Shown: piece after piece, positions 10,216-17,532 of the stretch | Layout of the letters: each line of letters begins with the position of its first letter | Position numbering within the stretch: position 1 is the first letter of the stretch | Origin: Streptomyces sp. MMG1121 | GTDB taxonomy: Bacteria > Actinomycetota > Actinomycetes > Streptomycetales > Streptomycetaceae | Reading direction: 5' to 3' | Length of the DNA stretch: 64,000 nucleotides | Assembly (NCBI RefSeq): GCF_001280015.1 | Contig: NZ_LGDV01000199.1 | Location: forward strand, 62,001-126,000 | The notes under the pieces: model-generated | The model's input: the letters and a program-made list of their open reading frames with translations, nothing else | Databases searched by the model: none | What the model was told of the DNA's origin: nothing | Position numbers and translations under genes: made by a program

Positions 10216-11468
10216 CGAGGAGGCTCCCATCGCTGAGCTTCGTCGCGGAGATCGTCGAGGACCGACGTCAAGGAGATCAACGCACGTTGCACGTGTGGCA
10301 GTTCCAACGGCACGGGTGACATGAGACATTCCGCGCGCTCCTCGTCGGTGCCGCCCAGCAGGGGGCCCGTGGCGATCCGTACGCGCAGGGCGCCGAGGTC
10401 GTCGCCGAAGCGGTGGCCGCCGGGCGCGGGCATGCCGAGCCGGGCGGTGAGGAGATCCTCCAACTCCTGCGCGTCTCCGACTCCTTGAGCGGCGAGGGAT
10501 TCGCGCAGCGGGCCGAGGTCGGCGTACAGATGGCGGCCGGCCTGCGGGGGGCGGACGAGGGCACCGGCGGCGACGACCGCGGCGTGCGCGGCAGCGGCCA
10601 CGCGCGCGTGCAGCCGTACGGTGGCCTCGCGGCGCTCGGTGACGGGCGGGGGTTCGTCGAGGGCGTAGCCGGCCGCGGCGGCGACGGGGGCGGCGACGCG
10701 GGCGCCGAGTGCGGTGAGGATGTCGAGCACGCGCGCGTGGAGGTGCGCTCCGGGCTCGGTCGCCGGGAGGCGGGCGACGGCGGCGGGCCAGCCGGGGGGC
10801 AGCAGGGATCCGGCGAGGTCGGTGACGACGGTGACCCGGTCGGGCCGCATCTCGGCGGGGCTGAGCAGGACGGTGTCGTGCGGGTGGTGCAGGGTGTCGC
10901 GCCAGGTCTCGTCGCTGACCAGGTGCAGGCCCTCGGCCGTGGCGGCCTCGACGGTCTCGAGCAGCAGTTCCGGCGCGGCGACGGTGGCGGTGGGGTCGTC
11001 GGCGACGGAGAGCACGAGCAGCCGTGGGTCGCCGCCCTCGGCGCGGACCCGGCGGACGGTCTCCAGCAGCGCGTAGGGGTCGGGGACGCCGCCGCCCTCG
11101 GCGGAGGTGGGCACGTGGAAGACGGGCCGGCCGAGGATCCGGGCGTACGGCGCCCACCAGGCGGCGCAGGGCCGGGGTACGAGGACGTCGGCGCCGTCCC
11201 CGGCGAGCGCGGCGGTGAGGGCGAGGAGCAGGGCGGGGGCACCGGGGCCGGCGACGACCTGGTCGGGGACGGTGGGCAGGCCGCGCCGGGTCCAGTAGCC
11301 GCAGGCCGCTTCGAGCAGGGCGGGGGCGCCGCCGACGGGCTGGGCGTCGGTGCGGCGCGCGGCGGCGGCGAGCACGGCGGTGAGTTCGGGGAGGACGGGC
11401 AGGCCGTCGCCGGGGAGCGGCGGGCCGTAACGGACGGGGCCGTGGCCCTCGTGGTCCGTGCGCCGCAT
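10212..11468 (-). CDS. fold-type I aminotransferase-like protein lacking the PLP lysine
   Basis: 418 residues. The overall plan is a class I/II aminotransferase: a GGAPALLEAACGYWTRRG N-terminal arm, VVAGPGAPALLLAL, VPRPCAAWW, a SVADDPTATV loop where NPxNPTG normally sits, SDETWRDTLHH at the SDExY position, and a C-terminal LRVRIATGP that keeps the substrate-carboxylate arginine. The segment that should read S-x-S-K-x-x-x-x-x-G-W-R instead reads TDLAGSLLPPGWPAA. By position, Gly replaces the Schiff-base lysine and Pro replaces the following arginine. It is thus unlikely to be a normal transaminase; a structural, regulatory or ligand-binding role is possible. It is coupled by ATGA to the MBL gene downstream. 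Confidence 0.75.
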   Translation of the reverse strand: MRRTDHEGHGPVRYGPPLPGDGLPVLPELTAVLAAAARRTDAQPVGGAPALLEAACGYWTRRGLPTVPDQVVAGPGAPALLLALTAALAGDGADVLVPRPCAAWWAPYARILGRPVFHVPTSAEGGGVPDPYALLETVRRVRAEGGDPRLLVLSVADDPTATVAAPELLLETVEAATAEGLHLVSDETWRDTLHHPHDTVLLSPAEMRPDRVTVVTDLAGSLLPPGWPAAVARLPATEPGAHLHARVLDILTALGARVAAPVAAAAGYALDEPPPVTERREATVRLHARVAAAAHAAVVAAGALVRPPQAGRHLYADLGPLRESLAAQGVGDAQELEDLLTARLGMPAPGGHRFGDDLGALRVRIATGPLLGGTDEERAECLMSPVPLELPHVQRALISLTSVLDDLRDEAQRWEPPR

Positions 11469-11606
11469 GTCCGCCTCCGCGCAGTCCTGGTGGGTCGTCG
11501 TGGGCTGCTGTGTGGTGTGCCGTGAGGTGCGATGTGGGGTGCCGGTGCCCTCGCAGTGGTGTACCCGCCGGGCGGCCCGCTATGGGTGGTCCGGGCGTTG
11601 TCCCGT

Positions 11607-12335
11607 TCACACACCGGTACGCCGGTGGCCGTGGAGCCGGTAGCCGGCTCCGGCGCAGGCGGTGGCGATGAGGACGCCGCCGGCGGCGAGGGCCGGGACC
11701 GAGTCGGTGAGGCTGCCGCCCTGACCGGCCTCGACACCGTGCTGCACGGTGGCCGGGGAGCAGTCGTCGCCGTCGTGGGACTGGCTGCCGTGGGACTGGC
11801 CGTCGTGGGACTGGCCGTCGTGCTGGGGGTCGCGGGACTCGGTGCAGGAGTGGTCGTCGTGGTCTCCGTGGTCGCCCTGATCACCGCGGCCGCTGTGGTC
11901 GCTGTGGTCGTTGCTGCGGCCACTCTGGCCGGTGTGGCCGTCGCTGTGGCCACTCTGGCCGGTGCGGCCGTCGCTGTGGCCACTGTGGTCACCCTGACCG
12001 CTCAGGCCGGTGCGGCCGTCGCTGAGGGCACTGTGGTCGCCGTCGACACCGGAGCAGGACCCGCCGCCGCGGCAGCCCGTGCTGTCCCGGCAGGACTCCT
12101 CCCCCGTTCGGCACCGGGTGCCGCCGCTGTCCCCGCTGCTGCCGCCGATGTCGCGGCAGGGTTTGCCGTCCGGGGGCAGCTGTACCGGGCCTGGGACGGC
12201 GCCCGGCACGGCTCCGGCGACGGTCTCGCAGTTCGCGGGGCCGGTGGCGGGGGCCGCGGAGGTGGCGGGGCCGGCCAGGACCAGCGCGGCACCGGCGGCG
12301 AAGGCGACGGACAGGGCACGGAGGGTGCGGCGCAT
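11607..12335 (-). CDS. secreted, membrane-anchored Cys- and His/Asp/Ser/Gly-repeat protein
   Basis: 242 residues from ATG 12335. A classical signal peptide (MRRTLRALSVAFAAGAALVLAG ... TSAAPA) opens it. A Cys-rich stretch of about 50 residues follows (CETV, PCRDIG, RCRTGEESCRDSTGCRGG, SCSG). Then comes a low-complexity zone with 10-residue repeats of the type GHSDGRTGQS, plus shorter SHDGQ repeats and DHGDHDDHS. A hydrophobic helix (LAAGGVLIATACAGAGY) and a basic RLHGHRRTGV tail close it, so it should sit outside the membrane, anchored at the C-terminus. The His/Asp density suggests metal binding (inference). No enzymatic motif is seen. Confidence 0.65.
   Translation of the reverse strand: MRRTLRALSVAFAAGAALVLAGPATSAAPATGPANCETVAGAVPGAVPGPVQLPPDGKPCRDIGGSSGDSGGTRCRTGEESCRDSTGCRGGGSCSGVDGDHSALSDGRTGLSGQGDHSGHSDGRTGQSGHSDGHTGQSGRSNDHSDHSGRGDQGDHGDHDDHSCTESRDPQHDGQSHDGQSHGSQSHDGDDCSPATVQHGVEAGQGGSLTDSVPALAAGGVLIATACAGAGYRLHGHRRTGV
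11880..12040. repeat. 30-bp in-frame tandem repeats inside the secreted repeat protein gene
   Basis: The unit GGCCGGTGYGGCCGTCGCTG-TGGCCACTST recurs with changes about three to four times and encodes the 10-residue protein repeat. The spacing (30 bp, a multiple of 3) and position inside a coding frame show a coding repeat, not a CRISPR. Copy number is likely to vary between strains. Confidence 0.6.
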
Positions 12336-12590
12336 GAGGCGGCTCCTCGACGGGCTACGGCGGATCGGCCGGGCCGCGACACGGCGGCCCTGCCGGGCGG
12401 CGCCACGGGTACCGGGCACCGGGCCGGGGCACGGGCTGTGCCCTCGCTGCCATCTCAGCCCGTGCCGCGCCGTGCCGCGCGCGGCCGGACCCCATTCGCG
12501 GGACACGCACCGCCAGGCGGGTGACGGCGGCCCGCGGCGGCCGGGACGACGCCCGGCCCGGCCGTCCGCCGGTGCCGGGGCAAGCCGAGG

Positions 12591-12616
12591 AGGGCCGGCC
12601 CGTGCGGGCCGGCCCT
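12591..12616 (-). terminator. 12-bp-stem hairpin downstream of DUF6158 gene
   Basis: AGGGCCGGCCCG (12591-12602) and CGGGCCGGCCCT (12605-12616) are exact complements. The hairpin lies 26 bases past the DUF6158 stop, so it probably ends that transcript. The rest of 12336-12590 shows no gene I can support; it is the upstream region of the secreted repeat protein. Confidence 0.6.
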
Positions 12617-12641
12617 TGCGTGTACACGCCCGGGGTGGCGG

Positions 12642-12899
12642 TCAGGTGCCGGACGTGCCCGGAGCCGTCGCCTCGCCGCAGCCGCGCTCACGGGCGCCCT
12701 CGCGGGTGCGGCCCGCGCTCACCAGACGGCGCGGGTTGCGGCGCAGGTACTCGCCCTCCAGCTGCGCCATGCGCTCGTTGTGGGCCCGCAGCGCGTCGTT
12801 CGAGCCGTACAGGAGCGTGTCGTGACGCGTGCGGTGGATCGTCTCCAGCTCCTTCATGAGCTGCTGGTCGTCCAGTCGGCTGGGGTCGACTCCGGTCAT
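12642..12899 (-). CDS. DUF6158 family small protein
   Basis: 85 residues from ATG 12899 (TGVDPSRLDDQQLMKELETIHRT). The sequence DDQQLMKELETIHRTRHDTLLYGSNDAL...HNERMAQLEGEYLRRNP is the core of a short actinobacterial family of unknown function, helical and charged with no Cys or signal peptide. The C-terminal 20 residues are variable. The ABC-F gene is upstream on the same strand, but the 154-base gap argues for a separate promoter. Function unknown. Confidence 0.75.
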   Translation of the reverse strand: MTGVDPSRLDDQQLMKELETIHRTRHDTLLYGSNDALRAHNERMAQLEGEYLRRNPRRLVSAGRTREGARERGCGEATAPGTSGT

Positions 12900-13053
12900 G
12901 GTGGTGCCCCGCTCGTCGTGTCCGTGGTCCCGGCCTCGAGCGCGTTCCGGGAGGAATCCATGGAGCTGGCATTCCTGCCTCCACCATACGAAGATCCGGG
13001 GCACCGGGCCTCCGAAGGCCCGGCGGCCCCCGGAACGGGCGGGACCGGGGCCG

Positions 13054-14673
13054 TCAGCGGGCCCGTTCCACCCGGCGTTCGTCCCAGACCGGTTCCTGGG
13101 TCTCGCGGACGCGGCCGTCGGTGCCGAAGACCAGGTAGCGGTCGAAGGAGCGGGCGAACCAGCGGTCGTGGGTGACCGCGAGGACCGTGCCGTCGAAGGC
13201 CTCCATGCCCTCCTGGAGGGCCTCGGCGGACTCCAGGTCGAGGTTGTCGGTGGGCTCGTCCAGCAGTAGCGCGGTGGCGCCCGCGAGCTCCAGCAGCAGG
13301 ATCTGGAAGCGGGCCTGCTGTCCGCCGGAGAGCCGGTCGAAGGACTGCTCGGCCTGCTGGGTCAGCTCGTAGCGGCGCAGCCGGGACATGGCGGCTCCCC
13401 GGTCCTGGGAGTGTTCCTTCCACAGGATGTCGAGGAGGGTGCGGCCCTGGAGTTCGGGGTGGGCGTGGGTCTGCGCGAAGTGTCCGGGTACGACCCGCGC
13501 GCCGAGCTTCCACTCCCCCGTGTGCGCCACGTCCTCGCCGGCGAGGAGCCGGAGGAAGTGGGACTTGCCGGAGCCGTTGGAGCCGAGGACGGCGACCCGT
13601 TCGCCGTAGAAGACCTCCAGGTCGAAGGGGCGCATCAGGCCGGTCAGCTCAAGTCCCTTGCAGGTGACGGCCCTTACGCCGGTACGGCCGCCCTTGAGGC
13701 GCATGGTGATGTCCTGCTCGCGGGGCGGCTCCGGCGGCGGTCCGGCCTCCTCGAACTTGCGCAGCCTGGTCTGTGCGGCCGCGTACCGGGAGGCCAGCTC
13801 GTGGCTGACGGAGGCGGCCTGGCGGAGACTCAGGACCAGCTTCTTCAGCTGGGCGTGCTTCTCGTCCCAGCGGCGGCGCAACTCCTCGAAGCGGGCGAAG
13901 CGTTCACGGCGGGCCTCGTGGTAGGTGGCGAAGCCGCCGCCGTGCACCCAGGCGTCGGCACCGGCCGGGCCTGGCTCCACGGAGACGATCTTTTCGGCGG
14001 AGCGGGCGAGGAGTTCACGGTCGTGCGAGACGAAGAGAACCGTCTTGCGGGTCTGGTTCAGCTGCTCCTCGAGCCAGCGTTTGCCGGGCACGTCGAGGTA
14101 GTTGTCCGGCTCGTCGAGCAGCAGCACCTCGTCGGTGCCGCGCAGGAGCGCCTCCAGGACGAGGCGTTTCTGCTCGCCGCCGGAGAGGGTGCGCACCTGC
14201 CGCCACTGGGCGCGCTCGTAGGGCATGCCGAGGGCGGCGGTGGTGCACACGTCCCACAGGGTCTCGGCCTCGTAGCCGCGCACCTCCGCCCAGTCGGAGA
14301 GGGCCTGGGCATAGGCCAGCTGGGCGGCCTCGTCGTCGACGGTCATGATGGCGTGCTCGGCCTTGTCCACCGCCTTCGCGGCCTCCCGGATGCGGGGTGG
14401 GGCGACGGACACGAGCAGGTCCCGTACGGTCGTCTCGTCCCGTACGGAGCCCACGAACTGGCGCATCACGCCGAGGCCGCCGGTGACGGTGACGGTGCCG
14501 CCGTGCGGCTTCAGCTCACCGGAGATCAGACGCAGCAGGGTCGTCTTGCCGGCACCGTTCGGACCGACCAGGGCGACGGCGGCGCCTTCACCGACCCGGA
14601 AGGACACGTCGCCGAGCAGGGTTCTCCCGTCGGGGAGGTGGTACTCGAGGTGCGCGGCTTCCAGATGTCCCAT
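13054..14673 (-). CDS. ABC-F family ATPase
   Basis: 539 residues from ATG 14673 (MGHLEAAHLEYHLPDG). Two ABC domains in one chain with no membrane segments. First: Walker A GPNGAGKTT, signature LSGGEQKRL, Walker B LLLDEPDNYLD. Second: GSNGSGKSH, LSGGQQARF, LLLDEPTDNLD. A charged linker between the domains (RERFARFEELRRRWDEKHAQLKKL) corresponds to the P-site tRNA interaction motif of ABC-F factors. Such proteins act on the ribosome, in translation quality control or antibiotic protection. The Walker A of domain 2 ends in GKSH where GKST is usual. Upstream in-frame sequence to 15006 is repetitive noncoding DNA, so the internal start is preferred. Confidence 0.88.
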   Translation of the reverse strand: MGHLEAAHLEYHLPDGRTLLGDVSFRVGEGAAVALVGPNGAGKTTLLRLISGELKPHGGTVTVTGGLGVMRQFVGSVRDETTVRDLLVSVAPPRIREAAKAVDKAEHAIMTVDDEAAQLAYAQALSDWAEVRGYEAETLWDVCTTAALGMPYERAQWRQVRTLSGGEQKRLVLEALLRGTDEVLLLDEPDNYLDVPGKRWLEEQLNQTRKTVLFVSHDRELLARSAEKIVSVEPGPAGADAWVHGGGFATYHEARRERFARFEELRRRWDEKHAQLKKLVLSLRQAASVSHELASRYAAAQTRLRKFEEAGPPPEPPREQDITMRLKGGRTGVRAVTCKGLELTGLMRPFDLEVFYGERVAVLGSNGSGKSHFLRLLAGEDVAHTGEWKLGARVVPGHFAQTHAHPELQGRTLLDILWKEHSQDRGAAMSRLRRYELTQQAEQSFDRLSGGQQARFQILLLELAGATALLLDEPTDNLDLESAEALQEGMEAFDGTVLAVTHDRWFARSFDRYLVFGTDGRVRETQEPVWDERRVERAR

Positions 14674-14779
14674 GAGCAGGCATTCTGCGGGTCGTCGTCC
14701 ACCCGGGGCAAACGCATATCCAGGATCCGCCCACTCACCGGGCACCCACGGCCCCTGTCCGGCCCACCGGGACTCGCCC

Positions 14780-15012
14780 GACGGCCCCGGGCTTGCGCGA
14801 CGCGGACGACTTGCGCGAGCGGACGACTTGTCCGGGGCCCGGGCCCGTCCTGCGCCCAGGCCCGTCCGGCACCCGGGCCTCTCCGACCCCGCGGGGCCTC
14901 TCCGACACCACGCGGGGCCCGGGTCCGATACGCAGGGCCTGCCCGACACCCCCGGCGCCCGCCCCGGCGCCGAGGGCCTGCCCGACACCCCGGGCCTGTC
15001 CGACATCCCAAG
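14780..15012. repeat. degenerate GC-rich tandem repeats between ABC-F and phosphatase genes
   Basis: The 355-base gap 14674-15028 holds no gene. From about 14790 it is filled with imperfect copies of a 20-25-base unit related to GGGCCTGYCCGACACCCC (for example near 14893, 14936, 14967 and 14993). The first part (14674-14780) may carry the ABC-F promoter. The repeats look like simple slippage-prone DNA, with no recognised mobile-element features. Confidence 0.55.
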
Positions 15013-15028
15013 CCCCCGACTCCCCCCG

Positions 15029-15685
15029 TCACCCCGCCGCGTCCACCGCCTCCCCCGTCGGGCCGGGGGCGCCGGCCGGTTCCAGCGCGGCGTCCTGCCA
15101 GGACACGGCCTTCCAGCCGTCGGACGGGGAGCCCTCCAGGATGACCACTCCGGTGTTGTCCAGGGGGCGGGCGGCGGCGAAAGCGGTGTCGATGTTGGCG
15201 GCGCGGGCGGCGGTCCACACGCGGATCGCGGCGCCGTGGCTGACCATGGCGACGGTGCCGGCGCCGCTCGCCGCGGCCTCGGCGATCACCGCGTCGTACC
15301 GGGCGAGGGCCTCCTCGCCGCTCTCCCCGCCTGGGATGCGCAGCGCGGTGTCCCCGGCCGCCCACGCGAACACGGTGCGCAGGTACTGCTCGCCCGCCGC
15401 CGAGTGGCCGGGCAGCATCTCCAGGTCGCCGGCGGCCACCTCGCGGATGCCGGCGCGGACGAGCATCTCGAGGCCCCGGGCGGCGGCCAGCGGGGCCGCC
15501 GTGAGCTGTGTGCGCAGCAGCGTGGAGACGTAGAGGGCCTCGATGTCCTCGCCGGCGAGGACATCGGGCAGCGCGGCGGCCTGGGCCTCGCCGAGCGGGG
15601 TGAGCCCCGGCCCGGGCACGGCGGTGTCCAGCAGACGGTCCACGTTCGAGGGGGTCTGACCATGACGGACGAGGAGCAGACGCAT
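15029..15685 (-). CDS. histidine phosphatase family protein (phosphoglycerate-mutase-like)
   Basis: 218 residues from ATG 15685, with GGGAG upstream. The catalytic LLLVRHGQTPSN (RHG, phosphohistidine) stands at residue 4. STLLRTQLTA carries the second Arg, GGESGEE the acid, and MVSHGAAIR the second catalytic His. It is a cytoplasmic phosphatase of small phosphomonoesters, with the substrate not predictable. The C-terminal SWQDAALEPAG tail is typical of actinobacterial members. It diverges from the methyltransferase at 15867. Confidence 0.88.
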   Translation of the reverse strand: MRLLLVRHGQTPSNVDRLLDTAVPGPGLTPLGEAQAAALPDVLAGEDIEALYVSTLLRTQLTAAPLAAARGLEMLVRAGIREVAAGDLEMLPGHSAAGEQYLRTVFAWAAGDTALRIPGGESGEEALARYDAVIAEAAASGAGTVAMVSHGAAIRVWTAARAANIDTAFAAARPLDNTGVVILEGSPSDGWKAVSWQDAALEPAGAPGPTGEAVDAAG

Positions 15686-15866
15686 ACGGGGCTCTCCCTT
15701 TGCGCACACAGGAAATCGGGCCTTTGCAGGGTAACCACACCTGTTCGAGAGCCGGTCCGCCGGGGCATACGGTCAGTCCAGCATGTGAAACGGCGATCTC
15801 ATCATTCGACATGTGCGCGTACGGTGACGCGTACCACCGCCGGACCAGAGGTGAAGGGGAACCGCC

Positions 15867-16688
15867 ATGCCGAAGGCACAGGAGACGGCCGTCTACACGC
15901 ACGGGCACCACGAATCGGTGCTGCGTTCGCACACCTGGCGGACCGCCGCCAACTCCGCGGCCTATCTGCTCGGTTCGCTGAAGCCGCACATGCGGATCCT
16001 GGACATCGGCTGCGGCCCCGGAACCATCACGGCGGACCTGGCGGAACTGGTCCCCGACGGTCACGTCACCGGCGTCGACCACGCGCCCGGCATCCTGGAG
16101 CAGGCCCGCGCCACCGCCACCGCGCGCGGTCTGGCCAACGTCGACTTCGCGGTCGCCGACGTCCACGCGCTGGACTACCCGGACGACACCTTCTGCGTGG
16201 TCCACGCCCACCAGGTGCTCCAGCACGTCGGCGACCCGGTGCAGGCGCTGCGCGAGATGCGGCGCGTGACGAAACCGGGCGGGCTCATCGCCGCACGCGA
16301 CGCGGACTACGCGGCGATGGCCTGGTACCCGGCGGTGCCCGGCCTGGACGACTGGCTGGACCTGTACGAGCGGGTGGCCCGCGCCAACGGCGGCGAGCCC
16401 GACGCCGGGCGCCGGCTGACCGCGTGGGCGCGGGCCGCCGGGCTGCGCGACAGCACCGCCACCTCCAGCACGTGGACGTACGCCACGCCCGAGGAGCGGG
16501 CCTGGTGGAGCGGCCTGTGGGCGGACCGCACCCAGGCCTCCGCCTACGCGGACCGGGCCACGCGGGGTGGTCACGCCACCGCGGAGCAGCTGCGGGCGGT
16601 CTCCGAGGCGTGGCGCGAGTGGGGCCGGCAGGAGGACGGCTGGTTCGCCGTCCTGCACGGGGAGATCCTGTGCCGCAAGGAGGCCTGA
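15867..16688 (+). CDS. class I SAM-dependent methyltransferase
   Basis: 273 residues, ATG with GAAGGGG upstream. SAM-binding motif I is ILDIGCGPGTITADLA near residue 45, followed by VTGVDHAPGILEQA (motif II) and a DFAVADVHALDYPDDTFCVVHAHQVLQHVGDP post-motif typical of Methyltransf_11/25 enzymes. The C-terminal half (WARAAGLRDSTATSSTWTYATPEER) resembles UbiE/demethylmenaquinone-type and small-molecule methyltransferases. The acceptor is unknown. It stands alone, with a convergent GvpF/L gene downstream. Confidence 0.85.
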   Translation: MPKAQETAVYTHGHHESVLRSHTWRTAANSAAYLLGSLKPHMRILDIGCGPGTITADLAELVPDGHVTGVDHAPGILEQARATATARGLANVDFAVADVHALDYPDDTFCVVHAHQVLQHVGDPVQALREMRRVTKPGGLIAARDADYAAMAWYPAVPGLDDWLDLYERVARANGGEPDAGRRLTAWARAAGLRDSTATSSTWTYATPEERAWWSGLWADRTQASAYADRATRGGHATAEQLRAVSEAWREWGRQEDGWFAVLHGEILCRKEA

Positions 16689-16733
16689 GCCGGACTCCGC
16701 TCCTCGGAGCCGCTCACGACGGCCCGGATCAGG

Positions 16734-17423
16734 TCAGCGCGGCTCCTCGCCCGTGAAGGAGTACGCGGCCCAGGGGCCGGTGAGTTCCACCCGGACCCCC
16801 GGTTCCTCGGCCCGCGTACGGTCCACCAGTTCCACGAATTCCTCGGAGAGTGTGCGGGGCACCAGATAGGCCGCGTCGAGCACGTTGCGCACCGCCGGGC
16901 CGGACGGCGCACCCGTCTGCGGCGCGCGCAGCCGGCAGTCCTCCGCCCGCCCGGCGAGGCGTGCGTGCAGGGAGCGGGCGAACACCTCGGCGGGCTCGGG
17001 CACGGATCCGGGCAGAAGAGCGGACACGGGCTCCGTGTACACCCTCACGGCCCACTCCACCCGGCCGTCCAGCCGGTCCAGGGCACGCCGGAAGACGTCT
17101 CCATGGGTCTCCAGCATCGTGCGCACCAGGCTGTCGTCCTCGCAGACGGTCGCGAGCCGGAGCGGCAGCGGCGTGGTGACGGTGGTCAGCGCGTCGATCA
17201 CGCCCTGGTGGGCGCGGGCGGTGGCGGCCACCCAGGCCGGATCCTCCAGGTGGCCCTGGAGGGCCTCCTCGTGGAAGTCGGCCGCCGGGACCGTACTGAC
17301 GACCGCGATCAGCCCCTGGTGGCGCAGCAGGCCCGGCGGGGCGCCCGCCACGCCCTTGAGCTGGGCCTGCAGGGGTGTCCCGAAGGGCCGGCACACGGCG
17401 TAGACGTAGCGCAGTCCGGACAT
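16734..17423 (-). CDS. GvpF/GvpL-type gas vesicle family protein, orphan
   Basis: 229 residues from ATG 17423. The GvpL/GvpF signature is clear: an N-terminal LRYVYAVCRP strand, GLIAVVSTVPAADFHEEAL, then ARAHQGVIDAL, PLPLRLATVCEDDSLVRTML (the PLRFGTVF region) and a C-terminal YLVPRTLSEEFVELVDR ... LTGPWAAYSF. GvpF/L proteins bind GvpA and help gas vesicle assembly. No other gvp gene lies in the window, so this copy is an orphan. It could be a relic, or have a role unrelated to buoyancy, as solitary gvp genes in Streptomyces may. Flanked by methyltransferase and transketolase genes. Confidence 0.85.
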   Translation of the reverse strand: MSGLRYVYAVCRPFGTPLQAQLKGVAGAPPGLLRHQGLIAVVSTVPAADFHEEALQGHLEDPAWVAATARAHQGVIDALTTVTTPLPLRLATVCEDDSLVRTMLETHGDVFRRALDRLDGRVEWAVRVYTEPVSALLPGSVPEPAEVFARSLHARLAGRAEDCRLRAPQTGAPSGPAVRNVLDAAYLVPRTLSEEFVELVDRTRAEEPGVRVELTGPWAAYSFTGEEPR

Positions 17424-17532
17424 GGCGCCTCCTTCCGCTGCGTCCTCGTACCCGTCCCCTGCTTCTTCCTCACACGCGTTCAGCTCCAGCCTGACCCGGC
17501 GGGCGTGGCCGCGCCACAGATCGCCGCGCCGC

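Noticed and set aside
11880..12040. Possible CRISPR-like repeats
   Set aside because: The units are contiguous, have no spacers, are multiples of 3 and encode protein repeats within an intact secreted-protein gene.
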